In this document: positions 8,388-16,528 of the stretch, one piece after another
Position numbering within the stretch: position 1 is the first letter of the stretch
Layout of the letters: each line of letters starts with the position of its first letter
Assembly: GCA_009912175.1 (NCBI GenBank)
Contig: WNDQ01000015.1
Span: 1 to 64,000 of the forward strand
Direction: 5' to 3'
DNA: 64,000 bases
Source: Paracidovorax wautersii
GTDB taxonomy: Bacteria; Pseudomonadota; Gammaproteobacteria; Burkholderiales; Burkholderiaceae_C
Made by a program: the position numbers and the translations under genes
Notes under the pieces: model-generated
What the model saw: only the letters and a program-made list of their open reading frames with translations
Told to the model about the DNA's origin: nothing
Database searches by the model: none

Positions 8388-11300
8388 ATGCGCCGAATAC
8401 TCCGTTTCCTTGCCGATCCGCGCACGCTGTCCGTGATCGGCATCGTGGCCTTGGCCGCTTTCCTGCTGCTGGGGGCCCGCACACTGGAGGTCGGCCTGAT
8501 CTACGCCGTGGCGGTGCTGGCCGCCGTGCTGGTGCTGTGGGCGCTGGTGTGGCTGGTGCGCCGCTTGCGGGCCCGCGCCGCTGCCAAGCGCCTGAGCGGG
8601 GCGCTGGAGGCGCAGGCCGACAAGGCCGTGCTGAGCAGCGCCGACCCGGCCCGCAAGGCCGAGCTCGACGAGCTGCGTTCGCGGCTGTCGCAGGCGATCA
8701 AGACCATCAAGGGCTCCAAGCTCGGCCACCTCTCGGGGCGCCGCGCGCTCTACGAACTGCCGTGGTACATGATCATCGGCAACCCGGCGGCGGGCAAGAG
8801 CTCGGCGGTGCTCAATTCGGGCCTGCAGTTCCCGTTCGCCGAAAAGGGCAACGCGGCCGTGCAGGGCGTGGGCGGCACGCGCAACTGCGACTGGTTCTTC
8901 ACCACCGAAGGCATCCTGCTCGACACCGCCGGCCGCTATTCGGTCTACGAGGAAGACCGCAGCGAGTGGTTCGGCTTCCTGGACCTGCTCAAGCGCCACC
9001 GGCCCAAGGCGCCGATCAACGGCATCGTGGTGACGGCCAGCATTCCCGAGCTGATGAGCGCGCGGCCCGACGTGGCCATCAACCTGGCCAAGAGCCTGCG
9101 CCAGCGCGTGCAGGAGCTGACCGAGCGGCTGGAGATCTTCGCGCCGGTGTACGTGATGTTCACCAAGGCCGACCTGATCACCGGCTTTGCCAAGTTCTTC
9201 GGCGAAAGCGAAAAGCTCGAACGCGACCGCGTCTGGGGCGCCACGCTGCCCTACGAGCCCGAAGAGAAGTCCGATCCGATGGCGCTGTTCGACCAGCGCT
9301 TCGACGAGCTGTATGCGGGCGTCAAGGAACTCAGCATCGCGCAGATGACCATGCACCGGGGCGGCCAGATGTCGCCCGAGGTGTTGGCGTTTCCGCTGGA
9401 GTTCGCCGCCATCAAACCGGCCGTGCGCGCTTTCCTGAGCACGCTGTTCGAGGTCAACCCCTTCCAGTACAAGCCCGTCTTCCGTGGCTTTTATTTCACC
9501 AGCGCGCTGCAGGAAGGGTCGGTGCGCAGCATCTCGACCGACCGCATTGCCACGCGCTTTGGCCTGCGGCTCAACGCCCAGAACGAGCAGGGCCGCGACA
9601 TCCATTCGCAGAACGGCTTCTTCCTGCGCGACCTGTTCTCCAAGGTGGTCTTAGCCGACAATGGCACGGTGCGGCAGTTCTCGCACCCGGTCAAGACGCG
9701 GCTGCGCTACGTCAGCTTCTTCGGCTTCGTGATCGCGCTGGGCCTGCTGCTGGGCGGCTGGACCTGGTCGTACATGGGCAACCGCCAGTTGCTGGCCAAC
9801 GTGCAGGCCGACCTGGAACAAGCCGTGAAGGTGCAGCAGGCGCAGCCAGGATTGCAGGCGCGCTTCGAGGCGCTGGGCATTCTGCAGGACCGCATCGAGC
9901 AACTGGCGCAGTTCCGCGCCGACCGTCCGTTGTCGCTGTCGCTGGGGCTGTACCAGGGCAACTACATGGAAGACCGGCTGCTCACCGAGTACTACGCCGG
10001 CGTGCGCCAGCTCATGCTGGCGCCGGTGGCGGGCAGCCTGGAAGAATTCCTGCGCGAGGCCAACGCGCACCCCGACCAGTTGCAACGGCCGGCCTCCGGT
10101 ACGGTCGAAGCCGTGCGTGTGGCGGCGCAGCCGCCGCAAGCCCAGCCGGGCCAGCTGTATGCCGGCTCGTCGCCCACCAACACGCAGGACGTCTACAACG
10201 CGCTCAAGACCTACCTGATGCTGGGTGACAAGCGGCGCGCCGAAACCGCGCACCTGACCGACCAGCTCTCACGTTTCTGGCGCGGCTGGCTGGAGTCCAA
10301 CCGGGGCGACATGCCGCGCGACCAGATGATCCGCTACGCCGAGCGCACGCTCTCGTTCTTCCTGAGCCGCGTCAACGACGACACCTGGCCCACGCTGCGC
10401 GAAACCAACCTGCTGCTGGTCGACCAGACACGCGAGAACCTGCGGCAGGTCGTGCGCGGCATGCCGGCGCGCGAGCGGGTCTACAGCGAGATCAAGGCCC
10501 GCGCGGCCACGCGTTTTGCACCCATGACGGTCTCGCGCATCCTGGGCACGCAAGGGCCCGACGGCGACGTGATAGCGGGCAGCTACGCCATCTCCGGCGC
10601 GTTCACGCGTGAAGCGTGGGAGCAGTACGTGGACCGCGCGATCCGCGATGCGGCCACGCAGGAAAGCAGCAGCAAGGACTGGGTGCTCAACGTCGCGACC
10701 AACGACGACCTCACGCTCGAAGGCAGTCCGGAGCAGATCCGCAAGCTGCTTGTGGGCATGTACAAGCAGGAATACGCCAAGGAATGGCAGCAGTTCCTGC
10801 AGGGCGTGGCCATTCGTGAGATGCCGGGCTTCGAGCAGGCCGTCTCGGCCATGAACAACCTGGGCGATCCGCAGAATTCGAGCATCCGCAAGCTGCTCGA
10901 AGCGGTCTACGAACAGACCTCGTGGGACAACCCCGCGCTGCTCAACACCGGCCTGCAAAAGGCCAGCCCGGGGCTGCTGGGCTGGTTCAACCGCCTGCTG
11001 GGCCGCGCGGCGCCGTCGGGCACGAACGTGCAGCTCAATGCCGAAGGCCTGCCCGCACAGCTGCCCGTGGGGCCGGTGGGCCGCGAGTTCATGGGCGTGG
11101 CCCGCATCATGATGGACCGCGACGGCACCACGCTGCTGCGCGGCTACCTGGATTCGCTGTCCAAGCTGCGCACGCGCTTCAACCAGATCCGCAACGAGGG
11201 CGACCCCGGGCCGGGCTCGCGCCAGTTGATGCAGCAGACGCTGGAGGGCAATGGCTCGGAACTGGCCGCCGCGCTCAAGTTCGTTGACGAGCAGATGCTC

Positions 11301-12170
11301 ACCGGCATGGATCCGGGCCAGCGCCAGGCGCTGCGGCCGCTGCTGGTGCGACCGCTGCTGCAGGCCTATTCGGTGATCATCCGCCCGGCCTCGGCCGAGC
11401 TCAACAAGGTCTGGGACGCCCAGGTCTACCAGCTTTTCCAGCGCACGCTGGCGGGCAAGTACCCGTTTGCGGCCAACGCCAAGGTCGAGGCCTCGTCGGC
11501 CGAGATCGGCCAGGTCTTTGGTCCCGAGGGCGCCATCAGCCAGTACGTGACGTCGTCGCTGGGCCCGCTCGTGGTGCGCCGCGGCGACCTGCTGTCGCCG
11601 CGCGTGTGGGGCGAGGAAGGCCTGCGCCTGCGGCAGGAGCTGGTGACCGGCTTTGGCGGCTGGGTCGCGCCGCTGGCCGGTGGCGCGGCGGGCGCGGCCG
11701 CGCAGCAGCAGACGCTGTTCCAGATCCAGCCCAGACCGTCGCCGGGTGTGACCGAATACACGATCGACATCGACGGCCAGCAACTGCGCTACCGCAACAC
11801 GCCGGCGCAGTGGTCCAACTTCGTCTGGCCCAATCCGCAAGGCTCGCCGGGCGCCCGGGTGACGGCCACGGCGTTCGACGGCCGCACGATCGAGCTGATC
11901 AACGAGCCCGGCAGCTTCGGCCTGGAGCGCCTGGTGAGCACGGCCACACGCAATCGCCAGCCCGACGGCAGCTTCGAGCTGACCTGGAGCCGCGACGGCG
12001 TGGCCGTCTCGGTGCTGCTGCGCATCGTGCAGAGCCCGCAGTCGGCCGCCCAGGGCAGTGATTCGCCCCAGGGCAACAGCCTGCGTGGCCTGACGCTGCC
12101 GACGGCCGTGGTCGAGCTGCCGCAGCCCAGCGCGGCCCAGACGGCCACCGCCGCAGGAGGTACGCCATGA
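8388..12170 (+). CDS. tssM: T6SS inner-membrane core protein TssM (IcmF/VasK)
   Basis: This 1260-residue protein has the TssM architecture. There are two N-terminal helices (about residues 15-60) and a cytoplasmic GTPase-like domain with a Walker A motif GNPAAGKSS at about 131. A third helix (SFFGFVIALGLLLGGWTW, about 442-462) precedes a large periplasmic IcmF-related region and a C-terminal beta-rich domain. TssM with TssL and TssJ forms the trans-envelope channel on which the baseplate docks. The intact Walker A suggests an ATP-binding class of TssM. The stop overlaps the start of tagF by 4 bases (ATGA), so the two are translationally coupled. tssL and tssJ are not in the window. Confidence 0.95.
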   Translation: MRRILRFLADPRTLSVIGIVALAAFLLLGARTLEVGLIYAVAVLAAVLVLWALVWLVRRLRARAAAKRLSGALEAQADKAVLSSADPARKAELDELRSRLSQAIKTIKGSKLGHLSGRRALYELPWYMIIGNPAAGKSSAVLNSGLQFPFAEKGNAAVQGVGGTRNCDWFFTTEGILLDTAGRYSVYEEDRSEWFGFLDLLKRHRPKAPINGIVVTASIPELMSARPDVAINLAKSLRQRVQELTERLEIFAPVYVMFTKADLITGFAKFFGESEKLERDRVWGATLPYEPEEKSDPMALFDQRFDELYAGVKELSIAQMTMHRGGQMSPEVLAFPLEFAAIKPAVRAFLSTLFEVNPFQYKPVFRGFYFTSALQEGSVRSISTDRIATRFGLRLNAQNEQGRDIHSQNGFFLRDLFSKVVLADNGTVRQFSHPVKTRLRYVSFFGFVIALGLLLGGWTWSYMGNRQLLANVQADLEQAVKVQQAQPGLQARFEALGILQDRIEQLAQFRADRPLSLSLGLYQGNYMEDRLLTEYYAGVRQLMLAPVAGSLEEFLREANAHPDQLQRPASGTVEAVRVAAQPPQAQPGQLYAGSSPTNTQDVYNALKTYLMLGDKRRAETAHLTDQLSRFWRGWLESNRGDMPRDQMIRYAERTLSFFLSRVNDDTWPTLRETNLLLVDQTRENLRQVVRGMPARERVYSEIKARAATRFAPMTVSRILGTQGPDGDVIAGSYAISGAFTREAWEQYVDRAIRDAATQESSSKDWVLNVATNDDLTLEGSPEQIRKLLVGMYKQEYAKEWQQFLQGVAIREMPGFEQAVSAMNNLGDPQNSSIRKLLEAVYEQTSWDNPALLNTGLQKASPGLLGWFNRLLGRAAPSGTNVQLNAEGLPAQLPVGPVGREFMGVARIMMDRDGTTLLRGYLDSLSKLRTRFNQIRNEGDPGPGSRQLMQQTLEGNGSELAAALKFVDEQMLTGMDPGQRQALRPLLVRPLLQAYSVIIRPASAELNKVWDAQVYQLFQRTLAGKYPFAANAKVEASSAEIGQVFGPEGAISQYVTSSLGPLVVRRGDLLSPRVWGEEGLRLRQELVTGFGGWVAPLAGGAAGAAAQQQTLFQIQPRPSPGVTEYTIDIDGQQLRYRNTPAQWSNFVWPNPQGSPGARVTATAFDGRTIELINEPGSFGLERLVSTATRNRQPDGSFELTWSRDGVAVSVLLRIVQSPQSAAQGSDSPQGNSLRGLTLPTAVVELPQPSAAQTATAAGGTP

Positions 12171-13174
12171 GCCAGCTCACACTGCAAGCGCGCCAGTTGT
12201 CCTACTTCGGCAAGATCCCGGCGCGGGGCGACTTCATCAAGGGCAGCTACAACCCGCAGGTCTTCAAGATCCTGGACAACTGGCTGTCGCAGACCATGGA
12301 GCTGATGGCGGCCGACGCGCTGTGGAAGTCCATCTACGACCGCACGCCGCCGCTGCGTTTTGTCTGCCTGGGCTCGCGCAGCAAGCTGGCGATCGCCGGC
12401 GCGCTGGTGGCCAGCAGCGACACCGCCCAGCGCCGCTACCCGCTGGTCATGGCCACGCCGCTGGAAGTGGGCGAGGCGCTGGATTTCATGGCCGGCGCGC
12501 CGCTGCTGCTGCAGCCGTTCTGGAACGCCAGCCTGGAGGCCGGCCGGCAACTGGCGGCGGGCGAAGGCGACGCGGATGCGCAACTGCGCCAGCTCGACGG
12601 CATGCAGTTCCCGATCGAGTCGGTGTTCAGCGGCACCGAGGCCCACCAGGCCTACCAGGCGTTCACGCGCGGGCGCAGCCTGCTGCACCTCGAACAGATG
12701 CTCAACCGCCCCGACCGGCAGCCCGGCCAGACGGTTTCGGTGCGGCGCGTGATCCTGGCGCTGGGCCTGCTGCTGCAGCCGGTCATGGCCAGTGCCGTGT
12801 CGCACCTGGACAAGGGACTGACACTGCCGCTGCCCGACGATCCCGCGCAGGAGGCGGTGGTCGCCTCCTTGTGGCTGGACTTCATCTCGCGTTTTTTGCG
12901 GCGTGCCGATTTCGAGCTGGCCGTGTTCATCGGCGAGATCCAGGGCCGGCGGCGCCTGGTGGTGGGCTTCAACGGCCTGTCGGCGCGCAGCCTGCAAAGC
13001 GTGGTCCATCCGCAGATCTACACCGAGCACAACATCGACATCGACAACGCCGAGTGGGTCGAGGACAGCATCCACAGCAATTACGCGCTGTACAAGCTGG
13101 TGAGTTACCTGGAGCAGCCGCAACTGCCCCTGGACGTGGTGCTGGGCGCATTCAGAGAGGTGTTCATCGGATGA
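12167..13174 (+). CDS. tagF: type VI secretion-associated protein TagF (ImpM family)
   Basis: The 335-residue product begins with the family signature YFGKIPARGDFIKG, followed by a helix where SciT/ImpM proteins have their conserved core, and a longer C-terminal half. TagF proteins are regulators; in Pseudomonas aeruginosa TagF represses T6SS assembly after translation, alongside the threonine phosphorylation pathway. No PpkA/PppA/Fha genes are visible here, so the mode of control in this strain is open. Both ends overlap their neighbours by 4 bases (tssM upstream, the OmpA gene downstream), indicating one transcript. Confidence 0.9.
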   Translation: MSQLTLQARQLSYFGKIPARGDFIKGSYNPQVFKILDNWLSQTMELMAADALWKSIYDRTPPLRFVCLGSRSKLAIAGALVASSDTAQRRYPLVMATPLEVGEALDFMAGAPLLLQPFWNASLEAGRQLAAGEGDADAQLRQLDGMQFPIESVFSGTEAHQAYQAFTRGRSLLHLEQMLNRPDRQPGQTVSVRRVILALGLLLQPVMASAVSHLDKGLTLPLPDDPAQEAVVASLWLDFISRFLRRADFELAVFIGEIQGRRRLVVGFNGLSARSLQSVVHPQIYTEHNIDIDNAEWVEDSIHSNYALYKLVSYLEQPQLPLDVVLGAFREVFIG

Positions 13175-14004
13175 TGACGAACAACAAGCAAGCTTTCACC
13201 CGGCTTCGCGCCGGTCTGGCCGCCGCGGCGCTGGCCGCGGTTGCCGCCACGGCGGCTGCGCAGCAGGTGGGCGCGCACATCGAGAACGTGCCGGGCGCCA
13301 ACGCGGGCCAGGTGGTCGCCGGCGGCCAGGTGCCCGACGAGGCCACGCGCGTGGCCCTGCTGGAGGCGCTGCGCAAGGTCTACGGCGCGGGCAATGTGGT
13401 GGACCGGCTCGAAGTGGTCGGCTCCATCGCCACGCCGCCCAACTGGTCGGCCAATGTGCAGAAACTGCTCACGCCCAGCCTCAAGCAGATCCGCAAGGGC
13501 CAGTTGCAGATCGAGGGCACGCAGCTCGTGGTCAATGGCGAAGTGGGCAACGAAGCGGTCAAGCAGAAGTTGCTCAGCGACATGGCCAACAGCCTCAACC
13601 CGACCTACACCATCCGCAACAACCTGCAGATTCCGGCGGTGGGCAGCCAGCAGCAGGTCGACCAGGCCCTGGCCAACCGCACGATCGAGTTCGAAACGGG
13701 TAGCGCCATGCTAACGCCGCGCGGGCGGCAGGTGCTTGACGAGGTGGTGCCGGTGCTGAACAAGCTCGAAGGCCGCCAGGTCGCGCTGGTCGGCCATACC
13801 GACAACAGCGGCGACCGCCAGTTGAACCTGACCTTGAGCCAGGCGCGCGCCGATGCCGTCAAGGGTTACCTGGTCGACAAGGGAATCGACCCGGCCAGGC
13901 TGACGACCTCGGGGGTTGGGCCGGACCAGCCCGTGGCGGCCAACGACTCGGCCGAAGGCCGGGCCAAGAACCGCCGCATCGAGTTCCGCGTGGGCGATCG
14001 CTGA
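13171..14004 (+). CDS. exported BON-OmpA family protein, T6SS-associated
   Basis: Starting at ATG 13171 (or 13174), the 277-residue product has a signal peptide (about residues 1-30, ending AATAAAQQ). Next comes a region of about 120 residues resembling BON domains, with repeated V.G.V.....K..L patterns. The last ~105 residues are an OmpA-C peptidoglycan-binding domain: IEFETGSAMLTPRG, VGHTDNSGD, LSQARADAVKGYL and NRRIEFRV. It should sit in the periplasm or outer membrane and grip the cell wall, a job done in other T6SSs by the OmpA-like extension of TssL or by TagL. It ends the tssM operon, just before a convergent terminator. Confidence 0.85.
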   Translation: MMTNNKQAFTRLRAGLAAAALAAVAATAAAQQVGAHIENVPGANAGQVVAGGQVPDEATRVALLEALRKVYGAGNVVDRLEVVGSIATPPNWSANVQKLLTPSLKQIRKGQLQIEGTQLVVNGEVGNEAVKQKLLSDMANSLNPTYTIRNNLQIPAVGSQQQVDQALANRTIEFETGSAMLTPRGRQVLDEVVPVLNKLEGRQVALVGHTDNSGDRQLNLTLSQARADAVKGYLVDKGIDPARLTTSGVGPDQPVAANDSAEGRAKNRRIEFRVGDR

Positions 14005-14042
14005 AGAACGTGTTGAAGCGGCCTGACGCCGCACTCGCAAAG

Positions 14043-14074
14043 CAAGGGCCCCGGTTTTGGGGCCCTTGGTTTTT
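14043..14074. terminator. bidirectional terminator between the tssM operon and tssA
   Basis: CAAGGGCCCC (14043-14052) and GGGGCCCTTG (14059-14068) form a perfect 10-bp stem with a 6-base loop, followed on the plus strand by a T tract at 14070-14074. It separates the convergent BON-OmpA and tssA genes. Confidence 0.85.
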
Positions 14075-15168
14075 CAGCTGTCGCGCTCGACGCGCGCGTG
14101 GCGCGTCACGCCCAGCATCTCTTCGAGCTGGGACAGCTCGTCATCGCTCTTGACGACGTGCTTGAGCCATTCATGCAGCGGCAGCTGCGCCCAGGTGGCC
14201 GCCTTCTGCGCCATGTAGGCGGCGGGGCTGGAGGGTTCGGTGCGCTCGAAGAACTGGGCGACCTGCTGCAGCAGCTCGATCGCATCGGCACGGGTCTGGA
14301 TGCCGCGCCGCCCGGGCGCGGCGATGGTGTCGGCCAGCGGCGCCATCGTCGGCGCCGACACCTGCGCGGGCGCGTCCGCGGTGGTCGTGGCGCTGGTTTC
14401 GGCGGGTTCCGCGCCGAAACGGCGCGCCAGGTGCTGCAGGTCGGCCAGGGCGTCGCGGACGGCGCCAAAGCTGGGGGCATCGTCGCCCATGCGGCTGACC
14501 AGGGTGCTCTCGAAGCCCTGGATGGCAGACTGGAAGTTCGCCAGCCGCTCGGCCAGGGCGCGCAACTGGCTGGCAGGGGCCTGCGACCGGATGCGCTCCA
14601 GGTCGTCGAGCGTGACCTTGCCGCGCACCAGGTCGTCGGCATCGGACGGATGGCGCCGCACCGACTGGTCGAGCGCGACCGCGCTTTGCCAGGCCAGCAG
14701 GCTGATGCTGTTGGTGCCCACCTGCAGCAGCGGCGCGTGGCGCACCAGATCGATCGTGCGGGTGAGCAGCCAGCCGATGTTGCCGATGCGCGAGTCCATG
14801 TCGCCGTCTTCGGGCTGCGGGTGGATCGTGTCCCAGAAGGCCGCGGTCAGCGCGTCGAGCAGGCGGTAGCCTTCGGCCAGGCCGTGCAGCCCGCGCAAGC
14901 CGCCTGCCGCATCGGTCAGCCAGATCGCCAGCCGCAGGTCCTTGGTCTGGTCGCGCAGCAGCTCGGTGCAGCGCCGGATGACGAAGGGCAGGTCGGCTTC
15001 CTTGCGGTCAGCCACCCATTCGCCCTGGTCGAGCGAGGCGTCTTCCTGCCGGCGCGCGTTCTGGATGTCGTCAAAGGCCGTCGTCAGCAGCATGTCCGGC
15101 CCACTGGGCTGTTCGCCAGCGATCGGTTGCAGCAGGGCGTTCAGGTCGAAAAGCGTGTCTGAAGACAT
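14074..15168 (-). CDS. tssA: T6SS protein TssA
   Basis: The start at 15168 (MSSDTLFDLNALLQPIAGE) puts the ImpA_N signature at the very N-terminus: PIAGEQPSGPD, then DIQNAR...E, and later the LR.A.WL helix and a WDTIHPQPEDGDMDSRIGN segment. At 364 residues it has the usual TssA layout, with a helical C-terminal domain (LLQQVAQFFERTEPSSPAAY, then PLHEWLKHVV). TssA nucleates the tail tube and sheath and associates with baseplate and membrane complex. It is transcribed towards the tssM operon and separated from it by a terminator. A longer reading frame extends upstream through tRNA-Thr and was not used. Confidence 0.93.
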   Translation of the reverse strand: MSSDTLFDLNALLQPIAGEQPSGPDMLLTTAFDDIQNARRQEDASLDQGEWVADRKEADLPFVIRRCTELLRDQTKDLRLAIWLTDAAGGLRGLHGLAEGYRLLDALTAAFWDTIHPQPEDGDMDSRIGNIGWLLTRTIDLVRHAPLLQVGTNSISLLAWQSAVALDQSVRRHPSDADDLVRGKVTLDDLERIRSQAPASQLRALAERLANFQSAIQGFESTLVSRMGDDAPSFGAVRDALADLQHLARRFGAEPAETSATTTADAPAQVSAPTMAPLADTIAAPGRRGIQTRADAIELLQQVAQFFERTEPSSPAAYMAQKAATWAQLPLHEWLKHVVKSDDELSQLEEMLGVTRHARVERDS

Positions 15169-15317
15169 CGGGGTCCTGTTTCTTCGAGGAGATGAAAAGA
15201 CATCGCGGGCCCCAGGGGGCTGGCGACCTCGGACTCCTTGGATTGTAGTGAAGAGGCGTTGCCGGCCGGCCAGAAAAAATCCCGCAGCGGCCATAAGCCG
15301 GTGCGGGATTTCTGAAG

Positions 15318-15393
15318 TGGTGCCGGAGAAAGGAATCGAACCCTCGACCTTCTCATTACGAATGAGCTGCTCTACCAACTGAGCTACACCGGC
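15318..15393 (-). tRNA. tRNA-Thr (anticodon CGT)
   Basis: A 76-base cloverleaf including an encoded 3' CCA. The acceptor stem is GCCGGTG with CTCCGGC-type pairing, the D arm is GCTCAGTTGGTAGAGC, and the anticodon loop is TTCGTAA with CGT at 34-36. It carries the same G-A mismatch at 27-43 as the E. coli Thr-CGT tRNA. The T arm GGTTCGATTCC is intact. It lies between tssA and fbp on the same strand. Confidence 0.96.
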
Positions 15394-15403
15394 GAATCCA
15401 CAG

Positions 15404-15433
15404 ATTATAGCGCGGCTTTTGGGGTGGCATCAA
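15404..15433 (-). promoter_or_regulatory. promoter of tRNA-Thr
   Basis: On the minus strand a perfect TATAAT (15404-15409) follows TTGATG (15428-15433) after 18 bases. The tRNA 5' end is 10 bases after the -10 box, so the primary transcript starts at or only a few bases before the mature end. Confidence 0.7.
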
Positions 15434-15452
15434 CGGGCAGGCTGGGCCGGGC

Positions 15453-16466
15453 TTACTTTGCGGCTTCGGCGTAGTAGGCGTTGACGCGCTCGACTTCGTT
15501 CTTGGCGCCCAGGATGACGCTCACGCGTTCGTGCAGTTTGCCAGGCTTGACGTCGAGGATGCGCTGCTGGCCGGTGCTGGCGGCGCCGCCGGCTTGCTCG
15601 ACCAGCCAGCCCATGGGGTTGGCTTCGTAGAGCAGGCGCAGCTTGCCGGGCTTGTTGGGTTCACGCTTGTCCCAGGGGTAGAGGAACACGCCGCCGCGCG
15701 TGAGGATGCGGTGCACGTCGGCCACCATCGAGGCCACCCAGCGCATGTTGAAGTTCTTGCCGCGCGGGCCGTCCTCGCCCTGCAGCAGCTCGCCGATGTA
15801 GCGCTGGATGGTCGGGTCCCAGTGGCGCTGGTTGCTCATGTTGATGGCAAATTCCTGCGTGTCGGCCGGGATCTTGACGTCTTCCTGCACCAGCACGAAG
15901 GAGCCCTGCTCGCGGTCGAGCGTGAAGATCGCCACGCCGTCGCCCACGGTCAGCACCAGCGTGGTCTGCGGGCCGTAGATGCAGTAGCCGGCAGCGACCT
16001 GCTGGGCGCCGGCCTGCAGGAAGTCTTCCTCGGCCACGCCGGGGTGGTCGGTCGGCTTTTTCAGCACGCTGAAGATGGTGCCGATGCTGACGTTGATGTC
16101 GATGTTGGAGGAGCCGTCCAGCGGGTCGAACAGCAGCAGGAATTCGCCCTGCGGGTAGCGGCTGGGGATGAGGTGGATGCTGTCCATCTCCTCGCTGGCC
16201 ATGGCGGCCAGGTGGCCGCCCCATTCGTTGGCTTCGATCAGCACCTCGTTGGAGATGATGTCGAGCTTTTTCTGGACTTCACCCTGGACGTTCTCGCTGC
16301 CGGCCGTGCCGAGCACGCCGCCGAGTGCGCCCTTGTTGACGGCCTGGCTGATGCTTTTGCACGCACGGGCCACGACTTCGAGCAGCAGGCGCAACTGGGC
16401 CGGGATGTGGCCGTCGACGCGCTGCTTCTCGACCAGGTAGCGGGTCAGGGAAATGCGGGAGGACAT
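15453..16466 (-). CDS. fbp: fructose-1,6-bisphosphatase class I
   Basis: The 337-residue protein starts [16 protein letters not shown] at 16466, after a purine-rich ribosome site. It carries the metal and phosphate signature [11 protein letters not shown] near residue 110, preceded by ASEEMD, and an [15 protein letters not shown] segment with the GGVFLYPWD strand. The enzyme hydrolyses fructose 1,6-bisphosphate to fructose 6-phosphate in gluconeogenesis (and in the Calvin cycle where present). The length is normal. It is 62 bases downstream of pepN in the same direction and may share its transcript. The open frame continues far upstream but this is pepN shadow. Confidence 0.96.
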   Translation of the reverse strand: MSSRISLTRYLVEKQRVDGHIPAQLRLLLEVVARACKSISQAVNKGALGGVLGTAGSENVQGEVQKKLDIISNEVLIEANEWGGHLAAMASEEMDSIHLIPSRYPQGEFLLLFDPLDGSSNIDINVSIGTIFSVLKKPTDHPGVAEEDFLQAGAQQVAAGYCIYGPQTTLVLTVGDGVAIFTLDREQGSFVLVQEDVKIPADTQEFAINMSNQRHWDPTIQRYIGELLQGEDGPRGKNFNMRWVASMVADVHRILTRGGVFLYPWDKREPNKPGKLRLLYEANPMGWLVEQAGGAASTGQQRILDVKPGKLHERVSVILGAKNEVERVNAYYAEAAK

Positions 16467-16528
16467 GGTGGAGGTCTCCGTGAAGTTTGAAAACAGATGA
16501 ACGGGCTGGGCAGTGGCGCGTGGTTGTG

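Noticed and set aside
15169-15378. A 70-residue N-terminal extension of TssA
   Set aside because: It would translate through tRNA-Thr; the TssA family signature begins at MSSDTLFDLNALL (15168).
15318-15393. tRNA-Thr as the attachment site of a T6SS genomic island
   Set aside because: No integrase and no direct repeat of the tRNA 3' end was found on the other side of the locus within the window.
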